Source of the DNA: DATBDN01 sp963715995
GTDB taxonomy: Bacteria > Actinomycetota > Thermoleophilia > Solirubrobacterales > Thermoleophilaceae
Direction of reading: 5' to 3'
Length of the DNA stretch: 64,000 nucleotides
Assembly (NCBI GenBank): GCA_963715995.1
Contig: OY970283.1
Location: 2,604,001-2,668,000 of the forward strand
The translations under genes and the position numbers were made by a program. How positions within the stretch are numbered: the first letter of the stretch is position 1; each line of letters starts with the position of its first letter. The notes under the pieces were generated by a model. That model worked only from the letters and a program-made list of their open reading frames with translations. It had not been told where the DNA came from and ran no database searches. Below are positions 48,706 through 56,483 of this stretch, one piece after another.

Positions 48706-49391
48706 GACGCAACCTCGAGCGCATCCGCCAGACGCGCAACCGCCGCCCCGAGCGGGCCGCCCGCCCGTGCTCCGAGCGCGGCCGACCGCGCGGCGAGCCG
48801 CGAGTCGGGCAGCTGCACGTTGGCCCGCGGCTGCGGCCCTGCTCCGGCCACCACACGGCTGACGACCTTGATCGTGCCCGCGCCCAGGCCAGCGGCCAGC
48901 GCGTCGAGCAGCGCCGGCTCGCCGCCGGCCGCGCCGACCACCACCAACCGGTCCGCGCGACGCGCGGCCTCGGCCGCCGCGCCGTCGGGCGGCAGGTCGA
49001 GCACGACCGGCGCGAGGTAGCGGGCAGCTCGGACCACATCGGCCGAGGTCGCAACGAACAGTCGTCCGCAGGGATGGCCATCGACGTCGCTGAGCGCCGT
49101 CGCAAGCCGCAGCGCTGCGCGCCCTGGCGGCGCGCCTCTGCGCCCACTCGCCGCTGCGACCACGACAGCCGCGCCGGCAGCGCGGAAGGCGAGCTCGGCC
49201 GCCAGCAGCCGAGCGACGGTGCTGGCGCCCGATCGTGGCGCCGCGGAGACGACTGCGACCACGGGATGCGGCTCGAGCTCGAGCAGCCGCGGCTCCTCGG
49301 CCTCCTCGACCGCCTCGAAGACGAACTCGGAAAGCTGTCCGACGAGGGCGGCAACCCAGCCCCGCCGTGGAGCGAGCGGCTGTGCGCTCAC
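48702..49391 (-). CDS. CpaE/TadZ-like ParA-type ATPase, degenerate
   Basis: 229 residues with a MinD/ParA-type fold. The Walker A region is a deviant SAAPRSGASTVARLL with no canonical P-loop Lys pair, a long Ala/Gly-rich core follows, and a Walker B-like VVLDLPPDG is present. Such proteins position Tad pilus machinery in the cell. GTG 49391 overlaps the upstream TadE-like gene and the stop overlaps the fusion gene, so it is part of one operon. Confidence 0.68.
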   Translation of the reverse strand: MSAQPLAPRRGWVAALVGQLSEFVFEAVEEAEEPRLLELEPHPVVAVVSAAPRSGASTVARLLAAELAFRAAGAAVVVAAASGRRGAPPGRAALRLATALSDVDGHPCGRLFVATSADVVRAARYLAPVVLDLPPDGAAAEAARRADRLVVVGAAGGEPALLDALAAGLGAGTIKVVSRVVAGAGPQPRANVQLPDSRLAARSAALGARAGGPLGAAVARLADALEVAS

Positions 49392-49726
49392 GGCCCCACC
49401 CCCGGCGCGGCCACCGCGGCGGCGGCATGTATCCGCAGCGCGTCCGCCGCCCAGGGGACCAGATGCGGCGGCCTCATCTGCACCCGCACGGCGCCGGCCA
49501 GCTGCTGCACGCTCATCCCCGCGCGAGCCCACCCGGGCGACGCCGCCCGAGCAGCGGGCTCAGCCGCATCCCCGCGCGCGAGCGCGAGCGCGCCTGCCTC
49601 GGCGGCGTTCCCGGCGAGCACGGCCGTGTAGCCGACCGCAAGCAGCTGCATGACCACCACCCCGACGAGCAGCAGCGCGGGCAACCCGGCGACGAGCTCG
49701 ACCGATGCCTGGCCGCGCTCGCGCAT
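49388..49726 (-). CDS. TadE-like pseudopilin, second copy
   Basis: 112 residues. The short N-terminal RERGQASVELVAGLPALLL with Glu at the fifth hydrophobic position is the TadE/TadG signature, then an Ala-rich extracytoplasmic part. It probably contributes to a Tad-like pilus or to secretion. Its ATG overlaps by one base the stop of the first TadE-like gene (TGATG). Confidence 0.8.
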   Translation of the reverse strand: MRERGQASVELVAGLPALLLVGVVVMQLLAVGYTAVLAGNAAEAGALALARGDAAEPAARAASPGWARAGMSVQQLAGAVRVQMRPPHLVPWAADALRIHAAAAVAAPGVGP

Positions 49727-50064
49727 CAGCCCCCGAGCGCGGCCGTCGCGCTGATCCGCAGCGGGGTGCGCAGGCTGTAGACCACAAGCGGGATCGGCAC
49801 GCTGACGCGGACGCCGCGGTGGGCTGTGGATTCGACCCGCGTGACCGCGCGCAGCGAGCGCGGCAGCGCCGAGCGGGCGGCGCGCGCCGCATCCGCGCCG
49901 ACGAGTGCGGCCCGAGCGCCCGAGCGGGCCGCCCCCGCCGTGTCCCAGGCAACGTGGCCGGCGAGCGCGAGCTGCCAGGAGACCAGCGCGGCGAGCAGCA
50001 CGAACGGCACGACCGCGACGAACTCCACCGCCGCCTGTCCCCGCTCGCTTGCCAGTCGCTTCAT
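49726..50064 (-). CDS. TadE-like pseudopilin, first copy
   Basis: 112 residues, similar to the second copy in build but not close in sequence. N-terminal SERGQAAVEFVAVVPFVLLA helix with the conserved Glu, then an Ala/Arg-rich region and the beta-rich RVSVPIPLVVYSL. It is the first gene of the locus; the 66 bp upstream contain no other gene and no tadA, tadB or tadC. Confidence 0.8.
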   Translation of the reverse strand: MKRLASERGQAAVEFVAVVPFVLLAALVSWQLALAGHVAWDTAGAARSGARAALVGADAARAARSALPRSLRAVTRVESTAHRGVRVSVPIPLVVYSLRTPLRISATAALGG

Positions 50065-50130
50065 GCAAGCCAGGGTCCCGCAGAGCGGGTTACAGGTCAG
50101 CGCCCGAGCGTTACAACTCGGTGACGATTC

Positions 50131-50487
50131 TCAGCCGTAACGGCGGTACGACATGTACACCCACATGACCCCGTACGAGCAGGCGCCGATCACGACGAAC
50201 CAGGCGAGGACACCGAGGCCACCGGCGTCGAACAGGCGCGACGTCGCCGTGAAGTTGAGGATGGCGAGCCCGACCGCGCCGTAGAGCACGATGCGCTGGC
50301 GCTCGCTCAGCGAGTCGACCGTGAAGCGCTGTTCGTGGTACATCCGGTACGCGAACAGCGCGATCGCCGCGAAGAACGCGATCGACAGCGCGGAGGTCAG
50401 GACGTTCAACGCCGAGCCTCCGCCCGGCAGCACGGTCGCCGCGAGGGCGATCAGCAGGACGATGCCCCAGTTGATCGCCGTGCGCAT
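50131..50487 (-). CDS. Small four-helix membrane protein, unknown
   Basis: 118 residues with four hydrophobic segments (about 8-24, 31-47, 68-83, 92-110) and a conserved-looking RMYHEQRFTVDSLSERQR between the second and third. The family is not recognised. Its ATG overlaps the ppa stop by one base (TGATG), so it is cotranscribed with ppa. No motif suggests a function. Confidence 0.75.
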   Translation of the reverse strand: MRTAINWGIVLLIALAATVLPGGGSALNVLTSALSIAFFAAIALFAYRMYHEQRFTVDSLSERQRIVLYGAVGLAILNFTATSRLFDAGGLGVLAWFVVIGACSYGVMWVYMSYRRYG

Positions 50488-51020
50488 CAGTTCGCGTGAG
50501 TCGGGTTGGTCGTGTGAGGGCCGTGCTCGTCGTTCTGCTCGCGCCAGCGCTCCCGCGAGGCCTTGATCTCCTCGATCGCGTCCTCGCGGGAGAACCAGCC
50601 GCGCACCTTGACCGCCTTCTGCTCGAGGTCTTTGTAGACGGAGAAGAAGTGCGCGATCTCGTCGCGCAGCTGCTGGTTCAGGTCCTCCAGCGTCTCGAGC
50701 TGGTTCCAGGTCGGGTCGGAGCACGGGACGGCGAGCACCTTGTCGTCCACGCCCTGGTCGTCCTCCATGCGGAAGAGGGCGATCGGCTTGACCTCGATGA
50801 GGCAGCCGGGAAAGGTCGGCTCCGACACGCAGACCATGACGTCGAGCGGGTCGCCGTCGAGCGAGAGCGAGTCCGGCACGAAGCCGTAGTCGGTCGGGTA
50901 GACGACGGACGCGAACAGAAAGCGATCGAGCTTGATCGCGTGCGTCTCGTGGTCGTACTCGTACTTGTTGCGGCTCCCCTTCGGGATCTCGATGATCGCG
51001 GTGAAGGTCTCGATCGCCAC
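50487..51020 (-). CDS. ppa: Inorganic pyrophosphatase, family I
   Basis: 177 residues. Hydrolyses pyrophosphate from biosynthetic reactions. Active-site segments are EIPKGSRNKYEYD, DYGFVPDSLSLDGDPLDVMV with the metal-binding Asp residues, and ALFRMEDDQGVDDKVLAVP. GTG 51020 gives the family's N-terminus; longer readings upstream are background. It is divergent from the small membrane protein gene, 43 bp apart. Confidence 0.95.
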   Translation of the reverse strand: MAIETFTAIIEIPKGSRNKYEYDHETHAIKLDRFLFASVVYPTDYGFVPDSLSLDGDPLDVMVCVSEPTFPGCLIEVKPIALFRMEDDQGVDDKVLAVPCSDPTWNQLETLEDLNQQLRDEIAHFFSVYKDLEQKAVKVRGWFSREDAIEEIKASRERWREQNDEHGPHTTNPTHAN

Positions 51021-51063
51021 CGGACAGCAGGTTACCCCGCCCCCGTTCGGTAATCTCCTCGCC

Positions 51064-51327
51064 GTGGGCCGCCGAATCCGTGCCGCAGCCGCTTGTCTCG
51101 CGGCTTTCTGCCTCTTCTTCGCGTTCGCGGCCGGCGCTGCGTTCGCCCAGACCGACGGTGAGGGCCTGCTCGGCGAGACGAACGACAAGCAGGTCACGTT
51201 CATCTCGTTCGGCATCCTGATCTTCTTCCTCTTCGTCATCACGGCCGGAACGCTCATCCAGTCGGCGCTCGACCGCCGCAAGGACGAGCGCAACGCGGCA
51301 CGCGTGCGGCAGCGGACCGGCTGGTAG
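51064..51327 (+). CDS. Small membrane protein with signal peptide, unknown
   Basis: 87 residues from GTG 51064. A signal peptide (about 1-28, ending AGAAFAQ), a short polar segment, one membrane helix (ISFGILIFFLFVITAGTLIQ, about 47-66) and a basic tail (DRRKDERNAARVRQR). No family recognised. The stop overlaps the apparent CTG start of the enoyl-CoA hydratase gene. Confidence 0.72.
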   Translation: MGRRIRAAAACLAAFCLFFAFAAGAAFAQTDGEGLLGETNDKQVTFISFGILIFFLFVITAGTLIQSALDRRKDERNAARVRQRTGW

Positions 51328-52091
51328 AGCAGCTCGTCACCTACGAGCGGTGCGGTGCCGCCGCTCTGGTCACGATCAACCGCCGCGAGCGGCGCAATGC
51401 TGTCGACGGGCCGACCGGTGACCAGCTCCAGGAGGCCTTCGAGCGCTTCGAGGCCGATGACGACGCGCGTGTGTTCGTGCTCACCGGTGCTGGCCCGGAG
51501 GCCTTCTGTGCCGGGGCTGATCTGAAGAACATCGAGTCGTTCGCGCCGCGCCTCGAGTCGAAGGAGGGCCCACTCGGCTTCACGCGGCTGACGCCGTCGA
51601 AGCCGACGATCGCCGCGGTGTCCGGCTGGTGCCTGGCGGGTGGCCTGGAGCTGGCGCTGTGGTGCGACCTGCGGATCGTCACCCCTGGCGCGAAGCTGGG
51701 CTTCCCGGAGCGCCGCTGGGGTGTGCCGCTGGTGGACGGCGGGACGCAGCGGCTGCCGCGCATCGTCGGCATGGGCCGCGCGCTCGACCTGATCCTGTCG
51801 GGGCGGATCGTCGAGGCCGGAGAGGCGCTCCGCATGGGGCTCGTGACGGAGATCGTCGACGAGGGCCGGCACGTGGAGCGCGCGCTCGAATGGGCCGAGG
51901 CGCTGGCGGCCTTCCCCCAGCAGACGATGCTGGCCGACCGCCGCGCAGCACTCGAGGGAGCCGGGCTGACGCTGGAGGAAGGCCTCGCGCTGGAGGCCGA
52001 GGCAGGTCCGGCAACCCGCGAGGTCGCCTGGAAGGGAGCAGCCCGTTTCGCAGGCGGCGAAGGCCGAGGCGGAGCGGGAGCCGGAATCTAA
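51321..52091 (+). CDS. Enoyl-CoA hydratase/isomerase family protein
   Basis: 256 residues if started at CTG 51321. Crotonase fold: VTINRRERRNAVD at the N-terminus, the oxyanion-hole segment EAFCAGADLKNI, and GWCLAGGLELALWCD followed by GFPERRWGVPLVDGGTQRLPR. The Glu of the hydratase active site appears to be present in PERRWG. No ATG, GTG or TTG occurs upstream of GTG 51471, which would delete the first 50 residues of the fold, so CTG 51321, in the previous stop (CTGGTAG), is the likely start. Beta-oxidation is the likely role. Confidence 0.85.
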   Translation: MVEQLVTYERCGAAALVTINRRERRNAVDGPTGDQLQEAFERFEADDDARVFVLTGAGPEAFCAGADLKNIESFAPRLESKEGPLGFTRLTPSKPTIAAVSGWCLAGGLELALWCDLRIVTPGAKLGFPERRWGVPLVDGGTQRLPRIVGMGRALDLILSGRIVEAGEALRMGLVTEIVDEGRHVERALEWAEALAAFPQQTMLADRRAALEGAGLTLEEGLALEAEAGPATREVAWKGAARFAGGEGRGGAGAGI

Positions 52092-52178
52092 AGACGGGGC
52101 CAGGCCCCGCCTTTATGTTTCGCGATCGTAAGTTAAAGACGGGGCCTGGCCCCGTTCTCATCTTTCGCCAGCGTCAGT
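52089..52178. repeat. Tandem 45-bp repeats with GGGGCC-W-GGCCCC palindromes between convergent genes
   Basis: Copies at 52089-52133 and 52134-52178 agree at about 36 of 45 positions. Each contains a palindrome, CGGGGCCAGGCCCCG (52095-52109) and CGGGGCCTGGCCCCG (52140-52154), followed by a T-rich stretch. The pair spans the stops of the convergent enoyl-CoA hydratase and Ppx genes, and the second copy encodes the last ~13 residues of Ppx. It is probably a bidirectional terminator created by duplication of the ppx 3' end. Confidence 0.8.
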
Positions 52179-53032
52179 ACGACGCCCTCGCGCAGCCCGC
52201 CTCGGGCGACTTGGAGCGGCACGTCGACGAGGGCTGCGATCGCCGCCAGGATCGCTATTCCCGCCGGCAGCAGCTTCACCCGGCGGATGTCGATTCCGTG
52301 CTCGCTCGCCACGTCGGCGCAGTGCACGTGCGCCAGCGAGTCGAGCGCCCGCTCGAGCGTCTCGTGGTCCAGCTGCTCGCCGGCGAGCAGCCGCAACGAG
52401 GTCGCGCTGCCGCCGACGGCCAGCGCCAGACCAACCGGCGGCGGGTCGAGGCCGCGCACCAGCTCGGCGGCGCGGTCGCGGCAGCGCCCAATCTGCTCCG
52501 CGCTCGGCGGGTCGTCGTGTATGCACTCGCGCGCGAGCGCGGCCGACCCGATCGCGATCGAGTGCCACCAGTCCGGCTTCTGGCCCGGAGTCCCAACGGC
52601 GATCTCAGACGACCCGCCGCCGACGTCCGCGACCGCCACCGAACCCTCCAGGCCGGCGCCGCTGGTCGCGCCCAGAAACGACAGCTCCGCCTCGGTCGCC
52701 TCCGACAGCACCTGCAGCGGAAAGCCCGTCAGTCGCTCGACCTCGTCGCACAGCTCACCCGCGTTCGGCGCCCGCCTGAGCACCGCGGTGCCGACGATCG
52801 TGACCACCTCCGCACCCTGGCGCAGCGCCTCCGCCACCTGCGCAGCCGCTGCCTCGGCGGTCTCCTCGATCTTCGACGCGGGCAGCACCCCGTCGTCGCC
52901 AACCGAGCTGCCGAGCAGCGTGAACTCGCGGATGGCAGCCAGCTCGCGCACCTGACCGCCTTCGACCTCGGCGACGAGCAGACGTGTGGTGTTGCTCCCG
53001 ATGTCGACGCACGCAAATGGCAGGAGAGGCAG
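52133..53032 (-). CDS. Ppx/GppA-family exopolyphosphatase
   Basis: About 299 residues. The sugar-kinase/actin fold motifs are all seen: phosphate-1 VDIGSNTTRLLVAEV at the N-terminus, VADVGGGSSEIAVG in the middle, and ALAVGGSATSL further on. It degrades polyphosphate or pppGpp. The only canonical in-frame start (ATG 53089) would read through the start of the divergent ABC gene; CTG 53032 or CTG 53023 matches the family N-terminus, so the start is uncertain. The last residues NGARPRL come from the palindromic repeat. Confidence 0.85.
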   Translation of the reverse strand: MPLLPFACVDIGSNTTRLLVAEVEGGQVRELAAIREFTLLGSSVGDDGVLPASKIEETAEAAAAQVAEALRQGAEVVTIVGTAVLRRAPNAGELCDEVERLTGFPLQVLSEATEAELSFLGATSGAGLEGSVAVADVGGGSSEIAVGTPGQKPDWWHSIAIGSAALARECIHDDPPSAEQIGRCRDRAAELVRGLDPPPVGLALAVGGSATSLRLLAGEQLDHETLERALDSLAHVHCADVASEHGIDIRRVKLLPAGIAILAAIAALVDVPLQVARGGLREGVVLTLAKDENGARPRL

Positions 53033-53051
53033 GGTGCCATAGTCCGTCGCG

Positions 53052-53912
53052 GTGGACCAATACGCGATTTCGGTAGCCGATCTGCACAAGTCCTACGGCG
53101 ACGTCGAGGCTGTGCGCGGCATCTCATTCGACGTCGAGCGCGGCGAGGTCTTCGGCCTGCTCGGCCCCAACGGCGCCGGAAAGACCACCACGGTCGAGAT
53201 CCTCGAGGGCTACCGCGAGCGCACCTCCGGCAGCGTCTCGGTGCTCGGCCACGACCCCGCCGGCGGCGCCCGCAAGCTGCGCGACAAGGTCGGGATCGTG
53301 CTCCAGTCGAGCGGCTTCTACCCGCGCGTGACGGTGCGCGAGGCGGTCGAGCACTGGGCCCTGCTCTACCCCCACTCGCGCGACCCGCAGGAGGTGATCG
53401 AGCTGGTCGGCCTGGACGGCAAGGAGGACGCGCGGACGGCGGAGCTGTCAGGCGGTCAGCGGCGGCGGCTCGACCTCGCGCTCGCGCTCGTGGGCGACCC
53501 CGAGCTGGTCTTCCTCGACGAGCCCACCACCGGCTTCGACCCGGCGGCACGCCGCACCGCCTGGGGCGTGGTGCGCGCGCTGAAGGACCTCGGCAAGACC
53601 GTGCTGCTGACGACCCACTACCTCGACGAGGCCCAGACGCTCTCGGACCGTGTCGCGATCGTGAAGGACGGCCTGGTCGTGGCCGCCGGGCCGCCCTCCG
53701 AGCTCGGCGTCGGCGGCGACCGCTACCGCATCTCTTACGACGGCCCGGACGGCGAGCGCGTTGAACACCACACGCCGGACCCGACCGCGCTGCTGCACCG
53801 GTTGACGAGCGAGGCACTGGATAACGGCGAGCGACTCCAGGGCCTGACGGTCGCGCGCCCCACGCTCGAGGAGGTCTACCTCGAGCTGACCGACGGAGCG
53901 CGGGCCGAATGA
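53052..53912 (+). CDS. ABC-2 type exporter, ATP-binding subunit
   Basis: 286 residues. Walker A GPNGAGKTT, Q-loop VLQSSGFYP, signature LSGGQRRR, Walker B LVFLDEP and the switch His in TTHYLDEA are all intact. The C-terminal ~70 residues form the extra domain of drug or polyketide exporters. It partners the permease directly downstream (ATGA overlap). The substrate is unknown. It is divergent from the Ppx gene. Confidence 0.94.
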   Translation: MDQYAISVADLHKSYGDVEAVRGISFDVERGEVFGLLGPNGAGKTTTVEILEGYRERTSGSVSVLGHDPAGGARKLRDKVGIVLQSSGFYPRVTVREAVEHWALLYPHSRDPQEVIELVGLDGKEDARTAELSGGQRRRLDLALALVGDPELVFLDEPTTGFDPAARRTAWGVVRALKDLGKTVLLTTHYLDEAQTLSDRVAIVKDGLVVAAGPPSELGVGGDRYRISYDGPDGERVEHHTPDPTALLHRLTSEALDNGERLQGLTVARPTLEEVYLELTDGARAE

Positions 53913-54643
53913 CGGGCGCCGCCCTGCTCTGGCGTCAGTACCGCTTCGAGCGCAGGCTGTTCTGGCGCAACCCGAGCGCCGCGTTCTTCAACTTCGCGCT
54001 GCCGCTCATCTTCCTGCTGCTGATCGCGTCGGTCTTCCACACCGACAAGAAGGAGCTCAACACGCTGATCCCGGGCATCGCCGGCATGGCCGTGATGTCA
54101 ACCACCTTCACAGCGCTCGCATTCAACCTCTCCTTCTATCGCGAGCAGGGGATCCTCAAGCGCGTGCTCGGCACGCCGCTGCCGCGCACCACCTACTTCG
54201 GCGGGCTGATCCTGAACGCCGTCACCAACGCCGTCATCCAGGTGCTGCTCGTGGTCGCGCTCGGCCACCTGCTCTACGACGTGAGCTGGCCGAAGGACTG
54301 GGTCGCGCTGGCGGTCTTCACGTTGCTCGGCGTGACCGCGCACGGCGCGCTCGGGATCGCGTTCGCGCAGGTGATCCCGAACTTCGATGCCGCCCCCGCG
54401 TACGTGAACGCCGTCTTCCTGCCCGCGATCTTCATCTCGGGCGTGTTCTACGACGACCGCCATTTGCCGGCGGTGCTGAAGGGCATTGCCGAGGCTCTGC
54501 CACTGAAGCACACGATCGACGGGCTCCAGGGAGCGATCGTCACGGGCCAGGGCATCACCGACCACTGGCAGGCCATCGGGGCGATCGCCGCGTGGGCGGC
54601 GTTCGGCATCTACGCGTCGGTCAGATGGTTTCGCTGGGAGTGA
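53909..54643 (+). CDS. ABC-2 type exporter, permease subunit
   Basis: 244 residues with six membrane helices in the ABC-2 layout: a cytoplasmic amphipathic start (WRQYRFERRLFWRNP), then helices at about 24-42, 54-72, 100-122, 130-155, 168-180 and 224-240. The conserved FREQGILKRVLGTPL-like loop (here FYREQGILKRVLGTPL) is present. It is coupled to the ATPase gene. Its last 23 nt overlap the end of the convergent EAL gene. Confidence 0.92.
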   Translation: MTGAALLWRQYRFERRLFWRNPSAAFFNFALPLIFLLLIASVFHTDKKELNTLIPGIAGMAVMSTTFTALAFNLSFYREQGILKRVLGTPLPRTTYFGGLILNAVTNAVIQVLLVVALGHLLYDVSWPKDWVALAVFTLLGVTAHGALGIAFAQVIPNFDAAPAYVNAVFLPAIFISGVFYDDRHLPAVLKGIAEALPLKHTIDGLQGAIVTGQGITDHWQAIGAIAAWAAFGIYASVRWFRWE

Positions 54644-55832
54644 TCTGCGGCGGCATGGGCGCCGTGCGCGCGGTCAGCACCTCGGACACCGGGCGCGGGC
54701 GCCCGATCCGATAGCCCTGCGCGTAACCGACGCCCTGCTCGCGCAGGAACTCGAGCGTGCCGTCATCGGAGACGTACTCCGCGATCGTCTCCGCGCCGAT
54801 CCCCTTCGCGAGCTCCACGAGCGACTTGATCGTGAGCTGGCTCGTACGCGACTCGGTCGCCGTGACCACCAGGTCGCCGTCGATCTTCAGCCAGTTGACG
54901 GGCAGGTCGCGCAGGTGCCGGAACGCGGCGAACGTGGAGCCGAAGTCGTCGAGTGCGAAGCCGCAGCCGAGCCCGCGCAGCTCCTTGGCGAGCCGCTGGC
55001 AGGCATCCAGGTTCGCCGCTGCGACATTCTCGGAGACCTCCAGGATCAGCCGCCCCGGATCGAGGTCGGTCATGCCGATCTGGTGCTCGATCAGCGCCGG
55101 CAGCTCGGGATCCGACAGCGACTGCGCGGCCAGGTTGACCTCCAGCCGCAGCTCGTGCGAGGGATCGCGCTCCAGCAGCTCGAGCGCCTGACGGACGACC
55201 CAGCGGTCGATCTCTCCCATCATGCCGTAGTGGTCCGCGGGCTCGAGGAAGCCGAGCGGGCGGATCATCCGGCCGTCGCTGTCGCGCAGGCGCAGCAGCA
55301 GTTCGTACTGGGTGATGCGCTCCGACTGGAGTCCGAACACCGGCTGGCAGAAGAGCACGAACTCGTCGCGGTCGAGCGCGCTCCGGATGACCTGCTGCGA
55401 CACGAACGGGCCCGGTATCTGGAGATGGCTGCCCGACTGCAGCTCGGGTGGCTGCGGCTGGGGCGTTGCCCGGCGTTCCACGCGCGGCGGCAGCGACTCC
55501 TCCGGCACGGGCGACGCGGTGGCCGCCGCTGTCGCCTTGGCCAGCTGCGACTCGAGCGTGGCGATCCGCTCGCGCAGCCAGCGTTCGAGCTCGGGATCGA
55601 CCGCCGCGACGACTGACTCCTCCACCTTGGCCGGCGCGCGGCCGGCAGCCTCTGCGAGCTCGCGCTTGAGCTTCGCGTTCTCCTGCCTGAGCGCCTCGGT
55701 CTGGGCGCGTGCAGCATCCCGCTCCTTGACCTGGCGATCCATGAGGCTGTTCGCCTCGTCGAGCGCTGTCTTCAGCCGCTCGACCTTCTTCTGAAGAAAC
55801 TCAGGGGTATTGATGCCGAAGTCGGCGTCCAT
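54621..55832 (-). CDS. Coiled-coil EAL-domain protein, possibly inactive phosphodiesterase
   Basis: 403 residues. N-terminal coiled coil (about 8-65), an Ala/Pro-rich linker, then one EAL domain (about 155-390). YELLLRL stands for the EAL motif (the Glu is kept), LEVNLAAQSL, LILEVSEN, ALDDFGST and LKIDGD keep the metal ligands and Lys, and GYAQGYRIG keeps the late Gln, but the EGVE element reads EYVSD. No GGDEF partner domain. It may hydrolyse or only bind c-di-GMP; the coiled coil suggests self-assembly or partner binding. Confidence 0.85.
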   Translation of the reverse strand: MDADFGINTPEFLQKKVERLKTALDEANSLMDRQVKERDAARAQTEALRQENAKLKRELAEAAGRAPAKVEESVVAAVDPELERWLRERIATLESQLAKATAAATASPVPEESLPPRVERRATPQPQPPELQSGSHLQIPGPFVSQQVIRSALDRDEFVLFCQPVFGLQSERITQYELLLRLRDSDGRMIRPLGFLEPADHYGMMGEIDRWVVRQALELLERDPSHELRLEVNLAAQSLSDPELPALIEHQIGMTDLDPGRLILEVSENVAAANLDACQRLAKELRGLGCGFALDDFGSTFAAFRHLRDLPVNWLKIDGDLVVTATESRTSQLTIKSLVELAKGIGAETIAEYVSDDGTLEFLREQGVGYAQGYRIGRPRPVSEVLTARTAPMPPQITPSETI

Positions 55833-55873
55833 GCACTCCTCTTATCGGGACTGTACCGAGGGACGTGAGGCCG

Positions 55874-56476
55874 CTACCCGGCCTGCAAGCGGATGTACGA
55901 CCCCGGCAGCACTCCCTCGACAGCCACCTCCACGCCCGCGAGCGGGCCGGCCTGCCAGTCCTCGGCCAGGAGCCTCAGGATCACGACGTCGCGACGCTCA
56001 CCGCCGTGCAGGTGCCAGGCACGGAGAACTCCCTCCCGCTCGAACGCGAGCTTCTCCAGCGCGCGCAGCGAGCGCGGGTTGTCGGGGCTCGCGTACGCGC
56101 TCACGCGCTGGAGGCCGAGCGTGCGGAACGCGAGCGCGAGGATGAGCGCCTTGGACTCGGCGTTCGCCCCCGTGCCCCAGTGGGCCGAGCCGAGCCACGT
56201 GCCCACCACCGCGCGCCGGTCGCGCGGCGCCAGCTCGGAGAGCCCGGTCACGCCGATCGGCTGGTCGTCCGAGTCGACGATCAGGAACTCGAGCCGCCTG
56301 CCCGCTTCGCGCTCCTCGCGCATCTGCTCGACGAAGGCGGCCGCCTCGGCCTTCTCCTCGTAGGGACCCCAGGAGAAGAAACGCGAGACCTCGGGGTCGC
56401 GCCCAAGCTCGTAGAGGGCGTCCGCGTCGGCGGGCTCCGCGAAGCGCAGGCTCAGGCGCGGGCCGCGGACGACCAC
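55874..56476 (-). CDS. GNAT-family acetyltransferase, RimJ/RimL type
   Basis: 200 residues. The family's LRFAEPADADALYELGRDPEV opening, RAVVGTWLGSAHWGTGANAESKAL with the acetyl-CoA loop, and the RSLRALEKLAFEREGVLRAW helix are typical of RimJ/RimL-like N-acetyltransferases. The substrate is unknown. It starts at GTG 56476 and lies 7 bp after the metalloprotease gene on the same strand. Confidence 0.9.
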   Translation of the reverse strand: MVVRGPRLSLRFAEPADADALYELGRDPEVSRFFSWGPYEEKAEAAAFVEQMREEREAGRRLEFLIVDSDDQPIGVTGLSELAPRDRRAVVGTWLGSAHWGTGANAESKALILALAFRTLGLQRVSAYASPDNPRSLRALEKLAFEREGVLRAWHLHGGERRDVVILRLLAEDWQAGPLAGVEVAVEGVLPGSYIRLQAG

Positions 56477-56483
56477 CCAGGGC

